DNA of 64,000 bases from contig NZ_CAJXKQ010000002.1 in NCBI RefSeq assembly GCF_913055835.1, positions 124,001-188,000 of the forward strand, read 5' to 3'. Below, piece after piece: positions 53,990 to 64,000 of the stretch. The DNA comes from an uncultured Marinobacter sp. (lineage in GTDB: Bacteria > Pseudomonadota > Gammaproteobacteria > Pseudomonadales > Oleiphilaceae). Numbering within the stretch: the stretch's first letter is position 1; the number at the start of each line of letters is the position of its first letter. A program made the translations under genes and the position numbers. The notes beneath the pieces were generated by a model. The model made no database searches. It was given only the letters and a program-made list of their open reading frames with translations, and was not told where the DNA came from.

Positions 53990-55621
53990 TCAGAACAGGT
54001 AATCGGTCGTCAGGATCTTCGATTGTCGTCCACGCACGATACCGGTCACCAGGTCCCGATTGCTGTCACTGGACTTGGTGGCCACCGTTGTGCGGATCGA
54101 AAACACCCTCAGTGCGTCCGATACTGACAGGGTGCCCTCCGCAGAATCCTTTCTTCCATTAAACGGCAAGGTATCCGGCCCTCTCTGGCACTGGGCATTC
54201 AGGTTAATCCGGCCTACCTGATTGGCAAGCAGATCAATCAACCGCCCCACCGTGTCGGAATCCGTGCCAAAAATACTGAGCTGCTGGCCGTAGCTGGAAT
54301 CCCGGACATGGTCGATTACTTCCTGTTCATCCGAGAAAGCAACAACAGGAATGACCGGGCCGAACTGCTCCTCATGGTAGATGCGCATTTCAGCGGTGAC
54401 CGGGTATAGCACGGCAGGGTGAAAATACGTGCCGTTGACTTCGCCGCCACCGGGATTGACCACCGATGCGCCTTTGGCAATGGCATCATCCACCAGCTCC
54501 CTGAGGAATCCGATTTTGCCCGGCTCGGGCAATGGCGTCAGCGATACGCCCTGCTCCCAGGGCATTCCCGCAGCCAGTTCATTGACACCTTCCGACAGCT
54601 GGCTGACAAACTGATCCGCAAGGGAATCATGGACAAAAAGCAGTTTCAGGGCGGTACAGCGCTGACCGTTGAAAGACAACGCGCCGGTGACGCACTCGCT
54701 GACGGCAAGCTCAAGGTCAGCGTCTGGCAGCACAATGGCCGGATTGTTGGCGTCAAGGCCCAGCACAGCCTTCAACCGGTGCGGCTTTGGATGCATCTGT
54801 TTCAGTGCGGACGCACCCCGGTGAGTGCCAATAAAGGCGAACATGTCCACCTTACCGCTTTTCATCAACGGCCCGACGGTGTCCCTGCCCCGCCCGAAGA
54901 TGATATTGATGACTCCCGGCGGAAACGACTTCCGGAATGCGTCCATCAGAGGGCCAATCAGGAGCACACCGTATTTGGCGGGTTTGAACACCACGGTATT
55001 GCCCATGATCAACGCCGGAATCAGCGTTGTGAAGGTCTCGTTAAGCGGATAATTGAACGGCCCCATGCACAGGGCAACGCCCACCGGTAAGCGACGGGTC
55101 TGCGCCACAACGCCACCTACGATCTCGAATCTCGATGAACGTCGGTCGAGCACCTTCAACTCATGGATCGTATCTCTGATGTAGTCACAGGTTCGGTCAA
55201 ATTCCTTGCAGGCATCTTTCCGGGTCTTGCCGATTTCCCACATCAAAAGCTCTACCACGGCCTCCCGATGATTTCGCATCTCCGCGAGGAACTGTTCGAC
55301 GTGTTCGATTCTGTTGGCTACTGACATGCTGGGCCACTCTCCGTTGCCCTGACCATAGGCCTGCACTGCCGCATCCAGAGCTTCCAGGGCAGCGGTCTCA
55401 TCCATCAGCGGCGTCCGGCCGATCACCAGAGGCTGAGGTTCGCTCTCGCCATGCCCGATAATGCAGATAGGGCTGCGAACGTCTGCGTAGGGACCGTCCC
55501 AACAGCGGAGTTCGCCCCCGACCAGTGTCTCGGCCAATTCCACACCGCCCCCGCGAAATTTTTCAGGTACGTCGCTGTCTTTTGGGAAAAACGTCGTTTG
55601 CATCCAGCGTTTTGACTGCAT
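53990..55621 (-). CDS. gapN: NADP-dependent non-phosphorylating glyceraldehyde-3-phosphate dehydrogenase (GapN family)
   Basis: 543 residues from ATG 55621, chosen because GGAG lies 6 bp before it. An aldehyde dehydrogenase fold, with MGPFNYPLNETFTTLIPALIMGN and nucleophile Cys322 in FNGQRCTALK. The place where most aldehyde dehydrogenases have their general-base Glu (LELGG) reads LGLDANNP, with Asp290; relatives of this bacterial group, as I recall them, have Glu there. It oxidises glyceraldehyde 3-phosphate directly to 3-phosphoglycerate, making NADPH and no ATP. Last of the eno-tpiA-gapN operon, 11 bp after tpiA. General aldehyde oxidation is the alternative role. Confidence 0.85.
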   Translation of the reverse strand: MQSKRWMQTTFFPKDSDVPEKFRGGGVELAETLVGGELRCWDGPYADVRSPICIIGHGESEPQPLVIGRTPLMDETAALEALDAAVQAYGQGNGEWPSMSVANRIEHVEQFLAEMRNHREAVVELLMWEIGKTRKDACKEFDRTCDYIRDTIHELKVLDRRSSRFEIVGGVVAQTRRLPVGVALCMGPFNYPLNETFTTLIPALIMGNTVVFKPAKYGVLLIGPLMDAFRKSFPPGVINIIFGRGRDTVGPLMKSGKVDMFAFIGTHRGASALKQMHPKPHRLKAVLGLDANNPAIVLPDADLELAVSECVTGALSFNGQRCTALKLLFVHDSLADQFVSQLSEGVNELAAGMPWEQGVSLTPLPEPGKIGFLRELVDDAIAKGASVVNPGGGEVNGTYFHPAVLYPVTAEMRIYHEEQFGPVIPVVAFSDEQEVIDHVRDSSYGQQLSIFGTDSDTVGRLIDLLANQVGRINLNAQCQRGPDTLPFNGRKDSAEGTLSVSDALRVFSIRTTVATKSSDSNRDLVTGIVRGRQSKILTTDYLF

Positions 55622-55632
55622 GTCCATCTCCA

Positions 55633-56439
55633 TCAATTGGTTTCGCATTCGCCGGCCAGAACGCCGGAAGCCTCGGCCAGGGCACCGGCAATCATTCCGA
55701 ATTCGTCGGCGTGCAGCGAGGCACCGCCAATCAGGCCGCCATCAACGTCGGCAAGACTGAAAAGCTCGAAGGCGTTAGCCGCCTTGACGCTGCCGCCGTA
55801 GATCACGCGAAGATCCTGGCTGATGTCTTCGGATGCCTCAGGTGCGCTCTTCCCAATGAATTGACGGATCTGCTGATGCACCCGGGAAACCTGCTCTGGC
55901 GTGGCCGTTTTGCCTGTGCCAATAGCCCACACCGGCTCATAGGCAATAACTCCATTCGCCATGGCGGCAAGGCCAACTTCGTCAATCACCGCCTGAAGCT
56001 GCTGTTCAATGATCAGATTGGTGCGTCCAGACTCCCTGTCGTCCAGTGTTTCGCCAACGCACAATACCGGCGTGAGCCCGGCTCCAAGAACCGACCGGTA
56101 ACGGGCAGCCACCTCCTGATTGCTTTCGCCAAACAGTAACCGGCGCTCAGAGTGCCCCACCAGCACATAGCGACACCCCATCTCCTGCAGCATGGTGGCA
56201 CTGACTTCGCCGGTGTAGGCGCCGGAGACAAATCCAGACGCATTCTGGGCACCCAACATGATGCCGGTGTAACCCAGCAGATCCCGCACCTGAAACAGAT
56301 AGGGGTGCGGCGGGCACACGGCCAGATCAATGGACTTCCGGAACATTCTCAGCCGGGGCAACACACGTACCATCAGGGCCTGGTTTGCCTGAAGGCTGCC
56401 GTTCATCTTCCAGTTTCCAATCAGAATGGGTTTTCTCAT
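55633..56439 (-). CDS. tpiA: Triosephosphate isomerase
   Basis: 268 residues from ATG 56439 with GGGAGAAACATC before it. The TIM-barrel enzyme is clear from GNWKMNG (Lys), VGHSERR (His) and AYEPVWAIGTGK (catalytic Glu). It interconverts dihydroxyacetone phosphate and glyceraldehyde 3-phosphate. The operon context (enolase upstream, GapN downstream) and the glycerol transporter a few kilobases away suggest it handles triose phosphate from glycerol. A housekeeping tpiA may exist elsewhere in the genome; this copy is a little longer than typical (about 250). Confidence 0.94.
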   Translation of the reverse strand: MRKPILIGNWKMNGSLQANQALMVRVLPRLRMFRKSIDLAVCPPHPYLFQVRDLLGYTGIMLGAQNASGFVSGAYTGEVSATMLQEMGCRYVLVGHSERRLLFGESNQEVAARYRSVLGAGLTPVLCVGETLDDRESGRTNLIIEQQLQAVIDEVGLAAMANGVIAYEPVWAIGTGKTATPEQVSRVHQQIRQFIGKSAPEASEDISQDLRVIYGGSVKAANAFELFSLADVDGGLIGGASLHADEFGMIAGALAEASGVLAGECETN

Positions 56440-56462
56440 GATGTTTCTCCCGAAAAGCAGTC

Positions 56463-57782
<1,320 letters not shown>

Positions 57783-57810
57783 TCATTATTGTTTGCGAAT
57801 TCTATTTTTG

Positions 57811-57853
57811 GATAACGAACATTAAAACCATCTTAATATTCGTAAACGAACAT
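57811..57853 (-). promoter_or_regulatory. GlpR-like operators upstream of eno-tpiA-gapN
   Basis: The palindrome TTCGTAAACGAA (57839-57850, within ATTCGTAAACGAACAT) and a half-site GATAACGAACAT (57811-57822) lie 47-89 bp before the enolase start. The core repeats upstream of glpV. On the minus strand TTGATG and TATTAA flank the palindrome, a possible but short-spaced promoter. Confidence 0.7.
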
Positions 57854-57927
57854 CATCAAGCGAAATAAACCCTTCAATCAGACAAATTTGTTATATGGAA
57901 ACGAAAGTTGGTTGGTACGCGATGGGT

Positions 57928-59934
57928 TCAGTGGATGCGAAATCGAGCCATCAATGATTCAATACTGGTCACCGAATCCTCCAGGCGGTCACAGGTCGTG
58001 ACCAATTCGTTGATACTCTCAAGGCTTTCAGCCACCGAGGCGCTGATTTCACTGACCTGCCGCGCCACCGACTGACTGACATTCTCCTGCTCGTCCATGC
58101 CGTGACGAATATGCTCGGCGCCCTGATGGATCCGTCCCACTGCCGAACCAATTCTGCCCGCGCCTTCCGAGACACTGGCCATCAAATCACGCACAGATCC
58201 CAGCTGCTCAAAACTGGAGTTCATGGAGCTGACCGATTCAGAGGCTTCCCGCTGAAGACCTTCCACGAGATCCCGTATGGTGTCGGTGCTCTCGGTGGTC
58301 TTCCGGGCCAGCCCGCGAACCTCATCTGCAACCACGGCAAAGCCGCGACCGGCATCACCGGCGCGCGCCGATTCAATGGCGGCGTTCAGGGCCAACAGAT
58401 TGGTTTGATTGGCAATATCATCAATGGCCTCGGTAATCCTGCCGATATCAAAAGATGCCTGCTCAAGTTGCTTCAGTTTTTTTGCAGTCTGCTCCGCCTG
58501 GCGCCCGAGGCTTTCAACACAGTCCATGCCACGCTCGGCTGCAGACAGATTGTCTTCAACCTGCCGGTTTACCTCGCCAACGAGGGTATGGGTATCCCGA
58601 ACCGAACCGGCTACCTCCCTGGCAGACGCCTCCATTTGAGTCATCGCAGCAGCAATAGAACCGAGCTCATCGGACTGGATTCGTATCCGTTCGTTAAAAT
58701 CTCTGGCAAACCTGGCGTTACCCGAGGCGATCACGGATATGTCCGACCCAGCCTGTTGCAGGCTCCCCAGGACCGTTGCCATGGCTTCGGACAACCGGTT
58801 GACGGAACGCTTCAGGTCCATAAACTCGCCACACGCCGGAAACTCGAGGGCTTGAGAATAGTCGCCCCCGGCCATTGCGGCCAGGTGTTCCTGAGTCGCC
58901 TGAAGCGGCCGGCTGATCATCCGTCCAAGTCTGATCAAAGTTGCCAGCGCAATCAGAACCACCAGGGGCAGCAGCCAGTAAACCAGCTGTTCCGAATTCA
59001 GCGCGGTATCATCCAGCGCGAACACTGAGGCGCTTGCCCTCTCGGCAACGATTTTTCGTGCGTCATCCAGCTCGGATGCCATTGCCGAAAAAGAGCCGTC
59101 TACCTTCCTGGCCAAGAGCTCCAGTTCCAGCCGGTTCTGGCGATAGTCTGAGTACTGGCTGATGATTCCAGCGTCATCGTTCACCGCGGCAAGAAACCTT
59201 TCAACCAAAGATGGCATGCCCTCCAGGCGAGGTACCTCGTTCACCAGGGCCGAAATGTCCTGCTCAAACGTGCTGGTATTGAACCGAAGGTTCTCGACGA
59301 TGGTGTTGAGTTCACTCGCGTTCTCAGTGCTCACCATCTGCATGATCAGCAACTCGATGTTTGTCAGGTTTTCCATTACCGTCGTGAACAGGTCACGAAT
59401 ATAGATATCCTGTCCCGCCGGCTCTGTACCCTCCCTGACCAGGGTTCTTTTCATCTCCCCGTTGTTGGCGAGGAAATCACTCAGCCCGGAATTCACCGAA
59501 TCCGACACCGAGAGCAGGTGTCCTTTCAGAGCCAGGATCGCCTTGACGGATCTCTGCAACTCAGCCAGCCGGGCGTTCGCGGACTCGTTTACCGCGGCCA
59601 GCTCCGGGAACATGGCCGTGCTGTCGGACGCAACGAAGGCATCCAGGCTACCGCCAAGTTTGTTGAGTGCCTTGGAAAGTCTGGCAGACTGGGAACTCAG
59701 AACTTTCTGATCGCCTGCAGCCACCACTTCCACGGAGTATCTTGCGGTTTCTGATCGATGGGCTTCCATTTCCTGAATCAATCCACTGAGCGGAAATACA
59801 TCCGACGTCAGCCTGTCCGTTGCGCCAGAGAACGAGGACATGATGCTGATGTTGAATGCTCCCCAGCAAACAATAATGACGCAAAGCAGGCCGAAACCCG
59901 CGTACAAACGATGAATTACGGAGATTCTGTTCAT
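57928..59934 (-). CDS. Methyl-accepting chemotaxis protein
   Basis: 668 residues from ATG 59934. The topology is conventional: a membrane helix at about 8-30, a helical periplasmic sensor of about 300 residues (heptad-like; perhaps a double four-helix bundle), a second helix around 318-338 ([20 protein letters not shown]), a HAMP region, and the cytoplasmic hairpin with [37 protein letters not shown]. It should signal to CheA/CheW. Ligand unknown; it stands between the eno operon and the glycerol transporter genes, so a glycerol or metabolite role is only a guess. Confidence 0.92.
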   Translation of the reverse strand: MNRISVIHRLYAGFGLLCVIIVCWGAFNISIMSSFSGATDRLTSDVFPLSGLIQEMEAHRSETARYSVEVVAAGDQKVLSSQSARLSKALNKLGGSLDAFVASDSTAMFPELAAVNESANARLAELQRSVKAILALKGHLLSVSDSVNSGLSDFLANNGEMKRTLVREGTEPAGQDIYIRDLFTTVMENLTNIELLIMQMVSTENASELNTIVENLRFNTSTFEQDISALVNEVPRLEGMPSLVERFLAAVNDDAGIISQYSDYRQNRLELELLARKVDGSFSAMASELDDARKIVAERASASVFALDDTALNSEQLVYWLLPLVVLIALATLIRLGRMISRPLQATQEHLAAMAGGDYSQALEFPACGEFMDLKRSVNRLSEAMATVLGSLQQAGSDISVIASGNARFARDFNERIRIQSDELGSIAAAMTQMEASAREVAGSVRDTHTLVGEVNRQVEDNLSAAERGMDCVESLGRQAEQTAKKLKQLEQASFDIGRITEAIDDIANQTNLLALNAAIESARAGDAGRGFAVVADEVRGLARKTTESTDTIRDLVEGLQREASESVSSMNSSFEQLGSVRDLMASVSEGAGRIGSAVGRIHQGAEHIRHGMDEQENVSQSVARQVSEISASVAESLESINELVTTCDRLEDSVTSIESLMARFRIH

Positions 59935-60148
59935 TGGACACACCCTTCCCGCCATGTTCTTGCAAAGACGGGCTAAACGGCAGAAAAAGGGCCGGCAGGG
60001 TTGACCCCGGGAGGGGCTACCTTGAAATGCTTGAAAGGGGGGGAACTATAAGCAACCGGCCAAAACCCACCGTGACAACGGTGCTCTGCCTGCCGCAACC
60101 AAAGGGTCCTGTTGCGACAGGCATTGCTCTTCAGGGAATCAGTTCGCC

Positions 60149-61897
60149 TTAGCGGGCTTCTTCCCAGGTTTTCAGCAGCTCATCGTAGGCAACGGTCTTG
60201 CCCTGGGGCTTCTCGTTGTCCAACTTCGGCTTGGGTGCGCCGGGTTGATCCAGCCAGTATTGCGGGTCCCGGGGCTCGTTCAGCTTCGGACCACAGGTCG
60301 GTTGAACATTGGCGCGCTCAAGTCGCTCCATAACCCGATCCTGGGCCTGGGCCAGCCCGTCCAGTGCTTCCTGCGGAGTGGCTTCACCACTGGCCGCCTG
60401 GGCAATGTACTGCCACCACAGCTGTGCCAGCTTCGGATAATCCGGCACGTTGGTACCAGTGGGCGACCACTGAACCCGGGCCGGGCTACGGTAGAATTCC
60501 ACCAGACCGCCGAGTTTCGGTGCCATTTCGGTCATCACCTCGGACTCGATGTCAGACTCGCGAATTGGCGTCAGGCCGGCGATGGTTTTCTCCAGGGACA
60601 CGGTCTTGGAAACGGTGAACTGGGCGTACAGCCAGGCCGCCAGTCGACGCTTTTCAGGGGTTGAATCCAGGAACGTCCAGGAGCCCACGTCCTGATAGCC
60701 AAGCTTCATGCCTTCTTCCCAGTAGGGACCGCGTGGTGACGGCGCCATCCGCCATTTGGGCGTGCCATCCTCGTTCACAACCGGCAGACCATCCTTGATC
60801 ATGCTTGCGGTAAAGGCGGTATACCAGAAGATCTGCTGGGCAACGTTACCCTGGGCAGGCACCGGGCCGGCCTCGGAGAAAGTCATGCCCTGGGCTTCGG
60901 GGGGCGCGTACTCGCGCAGCCAATCCACGTATTTCTCGGTGGCATACACGGCAGCGGGACCATTGGTTGCACCGCCACGGCTGACGCTTGAGCCGACAGG
61001 ATGACACTCTTCAACCCGGATACCCCATTCGTCTACGGGCAAACCGTTCGGAAGGCCTTTGTCGCCAGCACCCGCCATGGAGAACCACGCATCGGTAAAG
61101 CGCCAGCCCAGGGACGGGTCCTTCTTGCCGTAGTCCATGTGACCGTACACGCGCTCACCGTCAATTTCCTTCACGTGCACCGAAAAGAACTCGGCAATAT
61201 CTTCATAGGCAGACCAGTTGACCGGTACACCCAGGTCATAGCCATAGATCTCTTTGAACTGCTTTTGCAGATCTTCACGTTCGAACCAGTCCGCACGGAA
61301 CCAGTAGAGGTTGGCGAACTGCTGGGAAGGCAACTGGTAGAGTTTGCCGTCAGGCCCGGTGGTAAAGTCGAGCCCGATGAAATCGTCAAGATCCAGGGTG
61401 GGCAGGGTAAGATCCTTGCCAGCACCGTTCATGATGTCTTCAACAGCCACTACCTTGCCATACCGGAAGTGGGTCCCGATCAGGTCTGAATCGTTCACGT
61501 AGCCATCGTAGATGTTCCGTCCCGACTGCATCTGGGTCTGGAGTTTCTCGATGACATCGCCTTCCTGAATCAGCGTATGGGTCAGGTTGATACCGGTAAT
61601 TTCCGAAAACGCCTTGGCCAGAACATTGGACTCATACTCGTGAGTCGCGATGGTTTCGGAAACCACGTTGATGTCCATGCCGCGGAACTGCTCAGCCGCT
61701 TGAGTGAACCACTCCATCTCCTTGAGCTGTTCTTCCTTGGTCAAAGTAGAGTTCTTGAACGCTTCATTCACCCACTTTTCAGCCGCCTCACTGTACTGAT
61801 CGGCGCTGACATGCAGGCTTAACCCCATACTGGCAACACCAACGGCGGCGCTCAGCAACAGGGTCCTCGGATATTTATTGTTGTTGAACATATCCAA
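60149..61897 (-). CDS. glpV: GlpV-like periplasmic glycerol-binding protein
   Basis: 582 residues with a signal peptide (cleavage near VSAD, residue 33). This large extracellular binding protein family (about 580 residues) is paired with DUF2160/GlpU and GlpPQ permeases in glycerol ABC systems of rhizobia. Distinctive parts are AAEKWVNEAFKNSTLTKEEQLKEMEWF (in part), VSETIATHEYES and the Cys-containing segment VEECHPVGSS. It binds glycerol in the periplasm. It is transcribed after glpU with a 214-bp gap that holds GlpR-like operators, so it may have its own promoter. An ATG at 61891 is an alternative start. Confidence 0.87.
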   Translation of the reverse strand: MDMFNNNKYPRTLLLSAAVGVASMGLSLHVSADQYSEAAEKWVNEAFKNSTLTKEEQLKEMEWFTQAAEQFRGMDINVVSETIATHEYESNVLAKAFSEITGINLTHTLIQEGDVIEKLQTQMQSGRNIYDGYVNDSDLIGTHFRYGKVVAVEDIMNGAGKDLTLPTLDLDDFIGLDFTTGPDGKLYQLPSQQFANLYWFRADWFEREDLQKQFKEIYGYDLGVPVNWSAYEDIAEFFSVHVKEIDGERVYGHMDYGKKDPSLGWRFTDAWFSMAGAGDKGLPNGLPVDEWGIRVEECHPVGSSVSRGGATNGPAAVYATEKYVDWLREYAPPEAQGMTFSEAGPVPAQGNVAQQIFWYTAFTASMIKDGLPVVNEDGTPKWRMAPSPRGPYWEEGMKLGYQDVGSWTFLDSTPEKRRLAAWLYAQFTVSKTVSLEKTIAGLTPIRESDIESEVMTEMAPKLGGLVEFYRSPARVQWSPTGTNVPDYPKLAQLWWQYIAQAASGEATPQEALDGLAQAQDRVMERLERANVQPTCGPKLNEPRDPQYWLDQPGAPKPKLDNEKPQGKTVAYDELLKTWEEAR

Positions 61898-61990
61898 CCT
61901 CGTTCGTCTTTTTATGAATGGAACGAAACAGCCGGGTTTCGTTTCCGCACTTATAGCGCTCTGGTCGCTATTCTTTTACCGGAATCGCCT

Positions 61991-62099
61991 ATGATCGATT
62001 CCGATCATTGAAATAAAAATAGTTCGTTTACGAAATCATTACAAGTGTTTTTAGAGAATTTTTAGAGCCGAATGTTCGAAAAAACAACATAACGAACAT
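61991..62099 (-). promoter_or_regulatory. GlpR-like operator array upstream of glpV
   Basis: GTTCGTTTACGAA at 62022-62034 shares its core palindrome with the site before eno. ATGTTCG (62072-62078) and CGAACAT (62093-62099) form a spaced inverted pair. A different perfect palindrome, ATGATCG-ATTC-CGATCAT, occupies 61991-62008. The flanking DNA is AT-rich, consistent with a promoter for glpV. Confidence 0.7.
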
Positions 62100-62111
62100 C
62101 CGACCTCAGGC

Positions 62112-62387
62112 TCATCCCCAGCGCAGCAGCACCAATAGCCAGGCCACCGAAACCGCAAGCGCCACCCATAACGTGATATCGCTTACAGCCAGGAAAGCCA
62201 GGTGTATATACGCTGCCGAGAGCAATCCGATAAACAATCTGTCACCGCGGGTCGTGGCTATCGGCAGAAAGCCTTTCCTTTCGCTACACGGGGAGACAAT
62301 TTCGTAAACCGTCATCACCGCCAGAATCCCCGCAATCACTGCAAAGAAGATGGCGACAGTCGGTGTCCAGTTCATCCAGGCAATCAT
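62112..62387 (-). CDS. glpU: GlpU-like small membrane protein (DUF2160)
   Basis: 91 residues with three hydrophobic helices (about 9-27, 49-68 and 70-88). The family block VYEIVSPCSERKGFLPIATTRGDRLFIG, read in part, identifies DUF2160, found only with glycerol ABC transporters. Its role in the complex is not defined. It is 11 bp downstream of glpQ and 214 bp upstream of glpV. Confidence 0.88.
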   Translation of the reverse strand: MIAWMNWTPTVAIFFAVIAGILAVMTVYEIVSPCSERKGFLPIATTRGDRLFIGLLSAAYIHLAFLAVSDITLWVALAVSVAWLLVLLRWG

Positions 62388-62398
62388 AGAACGTCTCC

Positions 62399-63208
62399 TT
62401 ACACGCGTCCGAGGGCGAAGCCTTTGGCAACGTGGTTACGAACGAACCAGATCACCAGCAGGCCGGGAATGATGGTGAGTGAACCGGCAGCCGCCAGAAC
62501 GCCCCAGTCGATACCACTCGCCCCTATCGTTCGGGTCATGATCGCCCCGATTGGCTGGGCATCCACGGACGTCAGGGTCCGGGCAAGGAGCAACTCTACC
62601 CAGGAGAACATGAAGGCGAAGAATGCCGTGACCCCGATACCGGAACGAATCATCGGCAGGAAGACCTTCACGAAGAATTTGGGAAAGCTGTAGCCATCAA
62701 TATAGGCCATTTCGTCGTACTCGCGCGGCACGCCGGACATGAATCCTTCCAGAATCCAGACCGCCAGCGGCACGTTGAACAGGCAGTGCGCCAGGGCCAC
62801 GGCAATGTGGGTATCGAACAGCCCGATGGACGAATACAACTGGAAGAACGGCAACAGGAAAACCGCCGGCGGTGCCATCCGGTTACTGAGCAGCCAGAAG
62901 AACAGGTGCTTGTCACCGAGAAACTTGTAACGGCTGAATGCGTAGGCTGCCGGCAGGGCCACCACCAGCGTGATCACCACGTTGATCGAAACATAGATCA
63001 TCGAGTTGATATAGCCGCTGTACCAGCTCGGGTCGGTAAAAATCACCGCATAGTTGTCCAGGGTGAAATTCTGCGGCCAGAGTGTCAGACCGCCCAGGAT
63101 TTCCTGGTTGGTCTTGAACGACATGTTCAGCAACCAGTAGATCGGCGTCAGCAGCAGCAGGATAAACAGGGTTATCCCAAAATTTTTCGAACGTGTCTGT
63201 CTCATCAC
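62399..63208 (-). CDS. glpQ: GlpQ-like permease of the glycerol ABC transporter
   Basis: 269 residues, MalG-type permease with six helices. The cytoplasmic EAA loop is VPREYDEMAYIDGYSFPKFFVKVFLP, read in two parts, which docks on the ATPase subunits (GlpS/GlpT in rhizobia, presumably encoded beyond the window edge). It lies 7 bp after glpP. The second codon is also ATG, so the start is uncertain by one residue. The symbol follows rhizobial usage and is not the E. coli phosphodiesterase glpQ. Confidence 0.88.
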   Translation of the reverse strand: MMRQTRSKNFGITLFILLLLTPIYWLLNMSFKTNQEILGGLTLWPQNFTLDNYAVIFTDPSWYSGYINSMIYVSINVVITLVVALPAAYAFSRYKFLGDKHLFFWLLSNRMAPPAVFLLPFFQLYSSIGLFDTHIAVALAHCLFNVPLAVWILEGFMSGVPREYDEMAYIDGYSFPKFFVKVFLPMIRSGIGVTAFFAFMFSWVELLLARTLTSVDAQPIGAIMTRTIGASGIDWGVLAAAGSLTIIPGLLVIWFVRNHVAKGFALGRV

Positions 63209-63215
63209 ATTCTCC

Positions 63216-64000
<785 letters not shown>

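Noticed and set aside
60100..60125. Hairpin CCTGT-TGCG-ACAGG after glpV as a terminator
   Set aside because: The stem is only 5 bp and no T-run follows on the minus strand.

Overview
The window looks like chromosomal DNA from a marine, halophilic gammaproteobacterium, most probably Marinobacter or a close relative. This rests on gene content: a MalT/MalEFGK system close to the enteric one, a phasin-PhaC pair, a Rhizobium-type glycerol ABC transporter, several chemoreceptors and abundant outer-membrane beta-barrels. It is an inference, because there is no rRNA or marker phylogeny here. I see no tRNA, rRNA, CRISPR array, insertion sequence or prophage, and gene density is high throughout.

Layout. 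1-1160: end of a minus-strand operon with a C39-type peptidase and a cut-off outer-membrane protein, possibly Fap-like. 1410-4166: malT. 4178-8070: anion symporter, DUF2238 membrane protein and amidohydrolase. 8171-12872: a three-gene ABC exporter (adaptor, FtsX-type permease, ATPase) and a small DksA/TraR zinc-finger protein. 13016-18383: phasin, PHA synthase, a CBS-PAS-GGDEF protein and a sodium/solute symporter.

18408-40086 is the most unusual part: a block of 19 envelope genes. A TolQ/ExbB-type protein, two ExbD/TolR proteins and a TonB-like protein with an AgmX/PglI-type C-terminus sit next to three TPR proteins (two of them lipoproteins), small periplasmic proteins and three outer-membrane barrels. 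This set resembles the Agl-Glt machine known from Myxococcus gliding motility. Further along the same strand come TlpA, DUF4266, DUF3570 and an HzsA-like haem lipoprotein. A divergent operon encodes two more CxxCH proteins and a Tat-exported protein, and an ApbE flavin transferase faces it. The whole block may be an energised trans-envelope machine linked to surface redox chemistry; its role is not known to me.

40191-51653: a chemoreceptor, then the maltose/maltodextrin system: GH13 alpha-glucosidase-malK on plus, malEFG on minus, and a lipoprotein MalS-type amylase diverging from malE. MalT-box-like sequences lie before the glucosidase and between malE and malS, so malT about 40 kb away probably controls both.

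51661-64000: aldo/keto reductase, an orphan branched-chain-type binding protein, an eno-tpiA-gapN operon, another chemoreceptor, and a glycerol ABC transporter (glpV, glpU, glpQ, partial glpP). Matching GlpR-like operators stand before eno and glpV. This suggests one regulator couples glycerol uptake to conversion of triose phosphate through TpiA, non-phosphorylating GapN and enolase.
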